DNA of 64,000 bases from Artemia franciscana (Eukaryota; Arthropoda; Branchiopoda; Anostraca; Artemiidae). Position 1 is the stretch's first letter. Each line of letters starts with the position of its first letter. Below, in pieces: positions 51,341 to 61,545 of the stretch. Below the pieces are notes generated by a model, which saw only the letters and a list, made by a program, of their open reading frames with translations, made no database searches and was not told the DNA's origin. The translations under genes and the position numbers were made by a program. The stretch lies in assembly GCF_032884065.1 (NCBI RefSeq), contig NC_088866.1, positions 50,662,068-50,726,067 of the forward strand. The letters are read 5' to 3'.

Positions 51341-54300
51341 ATGAATGAAAGACTTGGAAGTATTTGGACATGCCCATTATGTAAAACAGGTTCCAGTAAG
51401 CCTGATGTTCCAAATATAGTGAAAAGCACTCTCGAATCCCATTGTAGTGAAATGCGTGACATGTTTGCTGGTTTCAGATCTGATATGCAGATTTCTTTGG
51501 ACACTGTGAGGGTTCAGGTGGAAACGCTTGAGACGGCTATACAATCAAAGGTTTCCATAGATGATGTGCAGAAACTTGTGGAAAACTCTATAACTACCCG
51601 TCTCGAAACAGACGTCCGCAAAATAGTGAGACAAGAGCAAGACAGAAACAGAAGACGACTTAATCTGATTGCCTATGGCGTTCCTCTGCAAACCAACGAT
51701 GTTCAGTTCATCTCAACTTACTTAAAAGATGAATACTCAATTAATGTCGGGGCTATTACTAACTTGAAACGTCTACCTAATGGTAAGAATGCAAATACCA
51801 TAGACAGACCCAACCCAATCCTTTTTTCTATAAATGATTACAAAATAAAAACGGATATATTGAAGGCCTCAAGAGAGAGGAGGGGGAGTATCTCATTCTT
51901 TGCTGATGCATCCAATGAAGACCGCCAGAGAAGGAAAGAACTAATTGAAGAGATAAAGAGGCGTGCAGCAGCCGGTGAAAAAAACCTTGTCATCCGTGAT
52001 GGCGCCATCGTGTCAAAAAACGTGATCCCCCGGGGGGAGGGAGTCCTTCCCCCCCCCTCGCTCGATGGTTCACTAGACTTACCCATATCCCTTGTAAATA
52101 GTGTAAATAATGCATCAAACCTAGCCAGAAAGACTTCTATAAGTTCAACCTTTGTTTCCGCGGCTTCGGTTTTGAGCTCTGTCTCTCCATCAAGTGCTGC
52201 ATCTGATTCGTCTGAGACCAACTACGTCACTGCTAGTTCGGGCGACGAAAATCCATATCAGAGTTCAAAAGCCGGAACTAGCAACAGCCCAGTCGGCCAA
52301 AGAAAACGGACGCAACTAAGAATATTATATACAAACATTGATTCTTTAGTGCCAAATCTCTCAGAACTAAAAGTGTTACTTTATGAAAAGGATGTAGATG
52401 TTTTCTGTGTTTGTGAGGCGTGTCCTAAGAACTCTTTGACCAAATTGGAAGACGCACATATTCAAATCCCTGGATACTTACTCCTGAGCAACCTAGATAG
52501 TAACCTGTGTCGAAGAGGAGTGGCTATCTACACTAGGCTTGGAATTAAGGTAGATAAAATTGATTTTTCTATTTCTCAACCTACTAATACTTGGGTGGAA
52601 CATGTATTAGTTAGACTTCTAATTGGATTTGAAATTGTGAATATTGGTGTGCTTTACCGTAGCCCATCAGCTCCAAACCAACTAGTATCTCACCAAGCAG
52701 TTTCTAACGTAATACAGATCTTATGTAATCTAAATTCATCACTTATGCTTTATGGTGATTTTAATATGCCAGAAGTTCGTTGGTCTGAAGGTATTGGGTA
52801 CTCACCCCCTAATAACCCCTCCTACACAACCATCCAAACCCTTGCTGACAACTTCCTAACTCAGATAATAATGCAACCCACTAGATTTAGACATTCACAA
52901 CAACCATCATTACTTGACCTCCTTATTACAAATGACCCTGAGAGGATTACTTCCACTTGTTACCTCCCAGCTATTGGTGCAAGTGACCACATATGTATAA
53001 TGAATGAGATTAATATTAACCATAGTCGTGATGGTAAACTTAAGAGAACTTTTACCAATTATGCTTTAATCCGTGAAGAACTAGCTAATATAAATTGGGA
53101 TGAGGGATTATCAGATGAGACAGACATTGAATCTAGTTGGAATAGTTTTAAGTCTACTTTACTAGGTGCATGTAGGAAGCATACAAAGGTTTATTGGTCA
53201 GATAAACCAAAGACTCTTCCATACCTTCCCAGGAATATTAAGAAAATTATCAGAAAGAAAAATAGAGCATGGAATAAATACCTAAAATGCAAGTGTGACA
53301 ACCATCACAACAAATTCGCCATGCTCCGAAACAAGCTGAGAAACATGACAAGAAAAGTTATCCAAGACCATGAAGAATCTATTGCAAATGAGTCAAAGAA
53401 AAACCCAAAAAAGTTCTGGCGCTATGTTACAGCTAACAACCCTTCCCGTCGACGCACCAACAGACTAAAAAAATCAGATGGCTCCAGTACTACTGACCCG
53501 AAAGAAATCGCTGATTGCATGAATGCCAGCTTTTGCACAAACTTCACCTCTAAGCCACCTGACATTACACTCCCAACCATACCTCCTGTAACAGTACACA
53601 ACCCAATGTCCCCTGTAATCATTACTCAAGAAGATGTATTTAAAATACTAAGAAGTTTAAACTCCAACAAAGCTGCTGGACCTGATAATCTCCACCCTCG
53701 GCTTTTGATAGAATCTGCTGCTCACATTTCCCTCCCCCTTTCCAGAATATTCAACATGTCCCTGGCCAAAAAGTCAGTACCAAATGATTGGAGAACAGCA
53801 AATATTATACCAATTTTTAAGAAAGGTGACAAGGATAACCCAGGAGATTATCGACCAATAAGCCTAACCTCAGCCATTTGCAAGATCATGGAAGGTATCA
53901 TTAACCATGCTCTTATAAATTATTTAGAAGAAAATACCCTTATTAGCGATAGACAACATGGATTTCGCAGGGGCAGGTCAATCGACACCAACTTTATTCA
54001 GTCATATGATCATGCAACTAAAATTTTGGATATGGGTAAACCGGTAGACATTATCTTACTCGACCAAGCCAAAGCCTTTGACAAAGTTGAACACTCATAC
54101 CTGTTGCTGAAGCTTAGAGCTTATCAGGTGCATGAGGATGTGATTGATTGGATTGGAGCATTCCTAACTGGCAGATCTCAACGTGTCATGATCTACACTG
54201 ATAATGGCGATCCAGTTTTCTCCTCCACTTCCCCGGTTATAAGCGGCGTCCCACAGGGAACCATCCTTGGGCCAACGTTGTTCAGCATATACATTAACGA

Positions 54301-55159
54301 CTGTACAACTTATCTATGCAACCTTTTAACATTATATGCTGACGACTGTAAGCTCATTGGGCCTGCTGAAACTGAAGAAGAAAGAGCCTGCATTCAGCTG
54401 GACCTTGACAGGCTATCCTCTTGGTCATCAACTTGGGCCCTACAATTCAATGCAACAAAATGCAAGGTACTGCACTTAGGGCACAATAACCCCCACCATC
54501 CCTACCATATAGGGTGTGATCAGTTGGAAGCAGTTGCCGAGGAAAGAGACTTAGGCGTCATTGTGGACAAAGATTTAAAATTCCACAGCCACACTCAGGC
54601 TCAGGTTGCAAAAGCTAATCGAGCTCTCGGACTCATTAAGCGCTCTTTTGTAACCAGAAAGTCATGTGTGGTTATAAAACTTTATAAATCCCTTGTCCGT
54701 CCCCACCTTGAGTTTGGCTTGACTTTGGCCTTTCCCCAAAATAAAATGGACACAAGAGCCCTTGAAAGTGTCCAAAGGAGAGCAACCAAACTGGTCCGTG
54801 GCTTAAATAATGTCCCTTACCAGGATCGCCTAGGATCTCTGAGACTTCCAACCCTCACCTATCGAAGATATAGAGGAGATGTGATCATGGCACGCAAAAT
54901 TTTCAAATCCGGTCACCTGAACCAGATCTTCACCCCCTCTTTGGCTAACAATTCAAGAGGTCACAGTCTTAAGCTTCACCTGCCTGGATGTCAGAGAAGG
55001 GAACGACGTGGTTTCTTTTCCATTCGGGTGGTCCCCCTCTGGAATAGCCTATCCGAGTCTACCATCCAAGCTGAGACACCCCACTCCTTCAAGGCTGGAG
55101 TCGACAGGGACTGGGAGAGGGCCGAGTGGAGGCTGGACTGGGAAGCTAAGCCAACATAA
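51341..55159 (+). CDS. Fused ORF1-like, endonuclease and reverse transcriptase polyprotein
   Basis: 1272 residues, no interruption. Residues 1-20 show WTCPLC, like the end of the PHD-type zinc finger found in some CR1 ORF1 proteins; the front part of such a finger is not present. Residues 35-105 look coiled-coil, followed by RRRLNLIAYGVP (104-115) and an RRM-like region to about 225. A Ser-rich linker (250-320) leads to an endonuclease (about 325-560: LRILYTNIDS, YGDFN near 471, SDH near 547). RT (about 815-1070) has FKKGD, DYRPISLTS, LLDQAKAFDKV (near 904), SGVPQGTILGP (967) and the catalytic YADD (998-1001). The C-terminus ends WRLDWEAKPT. Normally ORF1 and ORF2 are separate, so the single frame is notable. 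Confidence 0.9.
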   Translation: MNERLGSIWTCPLCKTGSSKPDVPNIVKSTLESHCSEMRDMFAGFRSDMQISLDTVRVQVETLETAIQSKVSIDDVQKLVENSITTRLETDVRKIVRQEQDRNRRRLNLIAYGVPLQTNDVQFISTYLKDEYSINVGAITNLKRLPNGKNANTIDRPNPILFSINDYKIKTDILKASRERRGSISFFADASNEDRQRRKELIEEIKRRAAAGEKNLVIRDGAIVSKNVIPRGEGVLPPPSLDGSLDLPISLVNSVNNASNLARKTSISSTFVSAASVLSSVSPSSAASDSSETNYVTASSGDENPYQSSKAGTSNSPVGQRKRTQLRILYTNIDSLVPNLSELKVLLYEKDVDVFCVCEACPKNSLTKLEDAHIQIPGYLLLSNLDSNLCRRGVAIYTRLGIKVDKIDFSISQPTNTWVEHVLVRLLIGFEIVNIGVLYRSPSAPNQLVSHQAVSNVIQILCNLNSSLMLYGDFNMPEVRWSEGIGYSPPNNPSYTTIQTLADNFLTQIIMQPTRFRHSQQPSLLDLLITNDPERITSTCYLPAIGASDHICIMNEININHSRDGKLKRTFTNYALIREELANINWDEGLSDETDIESSWNSFKSTLLGACRKHTKVYWSDKPKTLPYLPRNIKKIIRKKNRAWNKYLKCKCDNHHNKFAMLRNKLRNMTRKVIQDHEESIANESKKNPKKFWRYVTANNPSRRRTNRLKKSDGSSTTDPKEIADCMNASFCTNFTSKPPDITLPTIPPVTVHNPMSPVIITQEDVFKILRSLNSNKAAGPDNLHPRLLIESAAHISLPLSRIFNMSLAKKSVPNDWRTANIIPIFKKGDKDNPGDYRPISLTSAICKIMEGIINHALINYLEENTLISDRQHGFRRGRSIDTNFIQSYDHATKILDMGKPVDIILLDQAKAFDKVEHSYLLLKLRAYQVHEDVIDWIGAFLTGRSQRVMIYTDNGDPVFSSTSPVISGVPQGTILGPTLFSIYINDCTTYLCNLLTLYADDCKLIGPAETEEERACIQLDLDRLSSWSSTWALQFNATKCKVLHLGHNNPHHPYHIGCDQLEAVAEERDLGVIVDKDLKFHSHTQAQVAKANRALGLIKRSFVTRKSCVVIKLYKSLVRPHLEFGLTLAFPQNKMDTRALESVQRRATKLVRGLNNVPYQDRLGSLRLPTLTYRRYRGDVIMARKIFKSGHLNQIFTPSLANNSRGHSLKLHLPGCQRRERRGFFSIRVVPLWNSLSESTIQAETPHSFKAGVDRDWERAEWRLDWEAKPT

Positions 55160-55260
55160 TTACATCACTCACCACCAGCGAGAACTACAGGAGGATCTAC
55201 CACCTTATCTCGCTGGCAAATGCAATTTAAGGTAATTTAAGGTAAGGTAATAATAATGTT
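51341..55260 (+). mobile_element. CR1/L2-type non-LTR retrotransposon 2
   Basis: Contains one intact 3.8-kb ORF and a short 3' region ending in AATTTAAGGTAATTTAAGG-like repeats (55225-55247), a microsatellite tail of the CR1 sort. It differs strongly in sequence from element 1. Lack of any frameshift over 1272 codons suggests a young insertion. Confidence 0.85.
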
Positions 55261-56279
55261 TCATAATTCCGTAAAATATATCAAGACTCCCAAACACATT
55301 TTCGTAAAATTGACTGATACAACATTATAGCTTCTGAAGTACTGTAGATCAGGTGCTTGTCCATGGGAGGGGGGACCCGTTTTGAACAACTTTTTGTTTT
55401 AAAATTAGAGCTGGTAGTAGACAAAATTATCTCGACTTTAACTGGATAGATATGAAAATTTTCAGAATTCATAATTTTAAAGTAAAACATTATGTATTTT
55501 ATTTTTAATTAATTTTGAAAATAGTGAATTTTAGAGACTGGCAAAGATTGTACAATAGTAAGGTTTCAGTATTCATTTATATCTTTCAGAAGAATTCAGT
55601 GAGCTTCCATTATATGCAGGTATACGGGTGGAGTCGGAATTTGATTTCAAAAAGATTTTTATTGGCTTTTTTTTCGGGGGGTGCCTCTTTTTTGAAGCCT
55701 ATCAAACGTTATAAGAACGGTTGCAAAATTTTGGAATGTTACTGGTTTTTGTTTTGGTTGAGTATCATGAAAGATATGATTTGTGACAAATGGCGTTGGT
55801 GCTGTGTTGCATGGGCCTTAGCTACGCATTCTTTAAAAAAAAATGGACCTAGTTCACTTACATAATAAATACTTTTCATATCAACACACACAGGAATGGT
55901 GATTGAAGCGCCTACTTGGGTAGATTTTGAAAATACATTTTGTGTTTTCATTAAACAAAGCTTTGCCCCCCCCCCGTGTTTTTGTGAGTTTGTGTCTCTG
56001 AGCACATTTTGCTTTGGTAAAACCAATTCCATTTTAGTTGATTACTTCTGGTACCATAAAGGCTTATATTCCTTAGTGGGTTCAGGAAATATTATTTACA
56101 GTTAGGTGAAGTGAATATTTGTTTTTTATAAGAAAGAGAACTAACGAAACACCCAATAACCCACTTTAAATCATGTTCAAATTCGGCCAAACAATATTTA
56201 ATTGTTTCAAATGTGTCTACCGGAAGGTAAATAAGTAATTATAGCTTGTAGCAATCTATGAAATTCAGTTATTTTATTG
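55261..56279. other. Non-coding stretch
   Basis: AT-rich. A 30-nt segment at 55586-55615 (AG acceptor TTTCAG, donor GTATAC) could formally be a phase-0 microexon but has no other support. Confidence 0.4.
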
Positions 56280-56740
56280 TGGCTTCGTTGTAGGTTGCTC
56301 ATTAAGCTATAGGGCCAAACATTTCTCCTCTTATCTAACTAACGAGAGGTTTATTCATATCGTTTTGCTGGATATCGTGTCTTAGAGCTCTTATTTTAAA
56401 TCCCGACCGAATCTAGTGACATTGGGGGTTGGGTTGGGAGGGGGAAACCTAAAACTTGGAGCTGGCCGTAACTTGTGACTGGCCGTATTTCAAACAGTAA
56501 GCTGTACAAAAAATGTGGTTCTATTCCGCTTTCTAAGCCTTTTTTTTAGAGAAATGTTGAAGTGCTTAGGGCACGTTTTGTGGCTAGCCAAATAACGATG
56601 TCTTCAGCCATCCTTTTAGGGCCAAACGAAAAACAGGGCGTCCTTGAAGGGGCTGGGAAGAGATCGTAAGAAATAATTAAAAGGAAATCGGAGTTTCTTG
56701 GGAGGGTTTAAAAAGGGAAACTTTGAATAGACTGGAATGG
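56280..56740. repeat. Family C fragment and a duplicated block
   Basis: 56380-56460 repeats the family C segment (GAGCTCTTATTTTAAATCCC and following G-runs). 56585-56735 resembles 61130-61285 (AGCCATCC, AGGGCCAAACG, GGGTTTAAAAAGGG-like steps), indicating an older duplication. Confidence 0.6.
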
Positions 56741-57056
56741 AGGAGGAGTTGTTGGCCCCAGGCACCTTGGTGCCTGAGGCACCTTTGTTTGTTTTTTGAA
56801 TAGGTTTGGGTAAGGAATGTGCACCAGTTTCGGCCTCAGGTTTCTGTGCAGAGGAATGTGTTCAGCCATGTTGGCCTCAGGCACCTTGGTGCTACAGAGA
56901 TTTACTAGAAGTGTTGGTTTTTTGAATGGATTTGGGTAAGGAACGTGCACCAGTTTCGGCCTCAGGTTTCTATGCAGAGGAGTGTGTTCAGCCATGTTGG
57001 CCTCAGGCATCTTTGTGCTACAGAGATTTACTATAAGTGTTCGTGTTTTGAATAGA
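56740..57056 (+). repeat. 126-bp minisatellite, left part
   Basis: Units share TTTGGGTAAGGAA, GTGCACCAGTTTCGGCCTCA and TTCAGCCATGTTGGCCTCAG; the GAATAG/GAATGG starts are at 56798 and 56924 (period 126), and a third start at about 57050 is cut by a family A copy. The sequence resumes at 60255. Confidence 0.85.
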
Positions 57057-58073
57057 TCAAACAGTTCGTGGTAACGAACTGTAGTAAGGAGCGACCCGGC
57101 TCAATAGTAATCGAAACTCTAAAAATTGGAATTTTGATACCAATAGTTACATCAAAAGAATCGAATTTTAATGCTGATTTTAAATATATAAGTTTCATCA
57201 AGATTAGTTTCACCCATCAAAAGTTAAAAGCCTGAGAAAATGTGCCTCATTTTCGAAGATAGGGGGAAACACCCCCTAAAGGTCATACAATCTCAACGAA
57301 AATCACACCATCAGATTCAGCGTATGAGAGAACCTTGTTGTTGAAGTTTCAAGCTCCTATCTACAAAAATGTAAAATTTCGCATTTTTTGCCAGAATACA
57401 GATCACGGATGCGTGTTTATTTGGTTTTTTTTTCCCAGGGGTGATCGTATCGACCGAGTGGTCCTAAAATCTTGCGAGAGGGCTCATTCTAACGGAAATG
57501 AATAGTTCTAGTGCCCTTGTAAGTGACCAAAAAAATTTCAGGGCACCTAGGCACCCTCCCACGCCAATTATTTTCCCAAAGTCACCGGATGAAAATTCTG
57601 AGAAAGCCGTTTATTCACCGTAGTCGAAAAACCTTATAACTATGTCTTTGGGAGCGACTTACTCCCCCACAGTCCCCGTTGGAGGGGCTACAAATTAAAA
57701 ACTTTGACCAGTGCTTACATATAGTAATGGTTATTTGGAAGTGTACAGACGTTTCAGGGGGATTTTTAGGTTGGGGTGGGGTTGAGAAGAGGGAGATATG
57801 TTGGGGGAACTTTTCTTGGAGGAATTTGTCGTGGGGGAAGAAAATTTTCATGAAGGGAGCGCAGGATTTTCTAGCATTATTTAAAAAAAATGAAAAAATA
57901 AATATGAAAACGTTTTTTACTGTTTTAAAAAGTAGAGTTAAGAGAAAGAGTCAAACTTTAGCGTAAATAGCAGGGCGTTGATGAGGAAGCAGCCCCTTTC
58001 ATAAACGTAATTTCTGTTTAATTTTAAGTTTTAATGCCGCTCCTTACTTTCCGTTAAAAACACTTGTTTTTAT
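57057..58073 (+). mobile_element. Family A element, deleted copy (1.0 kb)
   Basis: Left end and body intact to about 57910, then a jump to the spacer of the terminal hairpin (TTTTAAAAAGTAGAGTTAAG at 57922) and the right arm, ending TCCTTACTTTCCGTT. The left hairpin arm and the small hairpin are gone. Confidence 0.8.
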
Positions 58074-60245
58074 GGCACTTGGTATTAACCAAGTGACATA
58101 TAGCAATCGCTAATTCTGTCGATCTGTCTGTCTGTCTGTCGGTCCCGGTTTTGCTACTTTAGGCACTTCCAGGTAAGCTAGGACGATGAAATTTGGCAGG
58201 CATATCAGGGACGGGACCAGCTTAAATTAGAAATAGTCGTTTTCCCAATTTGACCATCTGGGGGGAGTGGGGGGCCGGTTAATTCGGAAAAAATGAAGTA
58301 TTTTTAACTTATGAATGGGTAATGGGATCTTAATGAAATTTGATATTTGGAATAATATTATGTCTCGGAGCTCTTATTTTAAATCCCGATCGGATCTGAT
58401 GACATTGGGGGGAGTTGGAGGGGGGAAACCTAAAATCTCGGAAAACACTTAGAGTGGAGGGATCGGGATGAAACTTGATGGGAAAAATAAGCACAAGTCC
58501 AAGATACATGATTGACATAATTGGAACGGATCTGCTCTCTTTGGGGTAGTTTGGGGGGGGGGGGTAATTCTGAAAAATTAGAAAAAATGAGGTATTTTTA
58601 ACTTACGAACGGGTGATTGGATCTCAATGAAATTTGATGTTTAGAAGGATATCTTGTCTTAGAGCTCTTATTTTAAATCCCGACCGGATCTGGTGACATT
58701 CGGGGGGGGGGGGTGTTGGGAGGGGGAAACCTAAAACTTGAAAAACACTTAGAGTGGAGGGATCGGGATGAAGCTTGGTGGAAAAAATAATCACGAGCCC
58801 TAGATACATGATTGACATAACCGGAATGGATTCACTCTCTTTGGAGTAGTTGGGGGAGGGGTTAATTCTGAAAAATTAGAAAAATGAGGTATTTTTAACA
58901 TGCGAACGGGTTATCGGATCTCAATGAAATTTGATATTTAGAAGGATATCGTCTCTCAAAGCTCTTATTTTAAATCCTGACTGGATCTGGTCACGTTGGG
59001 GGAAGTTTGGGGCGGGGGAACCTAAAATCATGGAAAACGCTTAGATTGGAGGGTTCGAGATGAAACTTGGTGGGAAAAATAAACAGAAGTCTTACATACG
59101 TGATTTACATAATTGGAACGGATCCGATCTATTGGGGGGGGGGGTTAATTCTGATAAATAAGAAAAAATGACGTATTTTTAACGTACAAAGGAGTGATCG
59201 GATCTTCATGAAACTTCATATTTAGAAGGGCCTCGTAACTCAGATCTCTTATTTTAAATATCAACCGGATCAAGCGTAATTGGGGGGGGGGCAGTTGGGG
59301 GGGGGGGGAATCTTAGAAAATACTTAAAGCGGTGAGATCAGGATGGAACTGGATGGGAAGAATAAAAACCTGTCCAAGATACGTGACTGAAATAACCGGA
59401 CCGGATCTGCTCTCTTTGGTGGAATTGGAGGGGGGGGGGGTAATTTTGAAAATTGAGGTATTTGTAACTTACGAAGGGGTGACCAGATCTTAATGAAATT
59501 TGATATTTATAAAGATCGTGTGCTTTAAAGTTCTTATTTTAAATTTCGACCTGATCCTATGACGTTGGGGGGAGTTGGAGGGGGAAACCGGAATTCTTGG
59601 AAAACGTGAAAATAGGGGTATTTTTATCTTACGAATAGATGATCGGATCTTAATGAAATTCGATTTTTAGAAAGAATTCATGTCTCAGAGCTCTTATTTC
59701 AAATCCCGACCAGATCGTTTGGCATTGGGGGGAGTTGGAGGGGGAAATCTTGGAAAAACACTTGGAGTGGAGGAATTGGGATGAAGCTTGGTGGATAGAA
59801 TAAACAAATATCCTTGATACGTGATTGACAGAATCCTACTTGATTGGCTCTCTTTGGGGGAGTTGGGGGAAGGGGTTCAGTGATTTGGCGAGTTTGGTGC
59901 TTCTGGACGTGCTAGGACGATGAAAATTGATAGGCATGTCAGGGAGTTGCACAATTTGACTTGATAAAGTCGTTTTCCCAGATTCGACCATCTGGGGGGC
60001 TAAAGGGAGAGGAAAAATTAGGTATTTATAACTTACGAGTGGGTGATCGGATCTTAATGAATGTTGATATTTAGAAAGACATCGTGACCCAGAGCTCTTA
60101 TTTTAAATCCTGACCGGCATTAAGCCTCTTATTTTCCTTTTTAAATCAGTCTATTGATTCAGAGAATTTTGTTAGAGCTCATACCATATGATCTCTTGGC
60201 TCTTAACTCTTCTCGCCTCGTCACAAGTGCCATATGAGCTCTTAG
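58074..60245 (+). mobile_element. Family C element, G-run rich, period near 290 bp
   Basis: Starts with the palindrome ACTTGGTATTAACCAAGT (58079) and a CTGT run (58121-58140), and ends with CACAAGTGCCATATGAGC (60222), which repeats the GGCACTTG of the start in inverted form. Internally the block GGATCTTAATGAAATTTGAT recurs at about 58325, 58620, 58916, 59199, 59486, 59645 and 60050 (spacings 295, 296, 283, 287, 159, 405). Each unit holds runs of 6-12 G. No coding content. Class unknown; a fragment is also at 56380. Confidence 0.75.
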
Positions 60246-60254
60246 CTCTTGTTT

Positions 60255-60355
60255 TTATTTAATTTTGGTAAGGAATGTTCACCAGTTTCGGCCTCAGGTA
60301 TCTGTGCCGAGGAGTGTGTTCAGCCGTGTTGGCCTTAAGCGGCTTGGTGCTGCTG
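60255..60355 (+). repeat. 126-bp minisatellite, right part
   Basis: Continues the unit of 56740-57056 (GGTAAGGAATGTTCACCAGT onward) after the 3.2-kb insertion of family A plus C. Confidence 0.8.
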
Positions 60356-60700
60356 TCAATTGTTGTTGTTAGTAGTAGTAGTAGTAGTAGTATTCTGTTT
60401 CCACGGGGGTTTCTTTAAAGTCAAAATAATTTTGAGATTTGTAGGGGCACAGGTTTAATGTCTCTATGCTGGCCCAGAAGGAATTAAGACGGTCTGCCCC
60501 CCCTCAAATCTAACTGACGGGAAACTTATTTATTACATTTACCTATTATGAAGGATTTTGCGAAAAATATCGAGACTATGGAGAGGGCACGGGTCTGATG
60601 CCCCTCGTCTGTTCCTCCCTGCTTTTTCCTTTACTACTCATAACGATTAAAAGATCCTGGAAGAAAGGATTCCCATTTACATCGATCATTTTTGTGGATT
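60356..60700. repeat. Trinucleotide run and left arm of a 90-bp inverted repeat
   Basis: (GTT)n/(AGT)n at 60359-60392. 60466-60555 is the reverse complement of 61281-61371 (CTGGCCCAGAAG-, CAAATCTAACTGACGGGAAA and CATTTACCTATTATGAAGGA segments). Confidence 0.8.
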
Positions 60701-60946
60701 TCAAACAGTTCGTGGTAACGAACTGTAGTAAGGAGCGACCCGGCTCAATAGTAACCAAAAATCTAAAAAAAGGAGTTCTTACTGTTTTAAAATGTAGAGT
60801 TAAGAGAAAGAGTCAAACTTTAGCGTAAAAAGTGGGGCGTTGAGAAGGAAAAGCCCCTTTCATATACGAGGTAATTTCTGTTCGTTTTAAGTTTTAATGT
60901 CGCTCCTTAGTTTCATTTAAAAAACTTGTTTTTTTATTTATTTAAT
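60701..60946 (+). mobile_element. Family A element, minimal deleted copy (246 bp)
   Basis: Left palindrome plus about 75 bp joined directly to the hairpin spacer and right arm (TTTTAAAATGTAGAGTTAAG at 60784). It shares its right breakpoint with the copies at 57057 and 32540. It lies inside the 90-bp inverted repeat. Confidence 0.8.
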
Positions 60947-61545
60947 TGTCTTAAGGAACACAGCAAAGGCAATGGAAGAACATAGAATCACATGGGGAAG
61001 TAAAGTCTTCTTGGACTTTGATTATACTGGTGGTTTAAACATCTGCTGATGCTGAACATCTGCATCTGCTCTGCTGACTAAGAAGTTAAGAAGACTAAGT
61101 CGCTAAGGCTTGGAATAAGTGAAGATGAAAAGATGATGCTGGGGTCCTTTTCAGCCAACCATCTAGGGCTAAACAGAAAGTAGGTACCTCGGTTGGTGTG
61201 GCAGGATGTTGATAGAAAAAATTTGGGGGAAATGAGAACTTCTTAGGAGGTGGTAAAAAGGAAGGCTTTGAATCCTTCATAATCCTTCATAATAGGTAAA
61301 TGTAATAAATAAGTTTCCCGTCAGTTAGATTTGAGGGGGGCAGGCCGTCTTAATTTCTTCTGGGCCAGCATGGAGCTGGCTATAGTGCTATAGAGCAAGG
61401 AACTACCTAGTTTTTAACGACAGGCACTGGGACCACTACGTCACTTTCCCTGCTGAAGGTCGTCTGGGATATTTGCTCAAAATTGTTAGCTAAGTTGTTC
61501 TCAAAAGAAGGATTAACAGGGTAATCCATGTTTAGTCACACTTTG
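60947..61545. repeat. Spacer and right arm (61281-61371) of the inverted repeat
   Basis: 61130-61285 resembles 56585-56735. The rest shows no gene. Confidence 0.6.

Noticed and set aside
51838..52221. 127-residue minus-strand ORF
   Set aside because: Shadow of the ORF1-like part of the second non-LTR element.
55586..55615. 30-nt phase-0 microexon candidate
   Set aside because: Such AG-GT pairs occur by chance in this much DNA; ten residues give no support.
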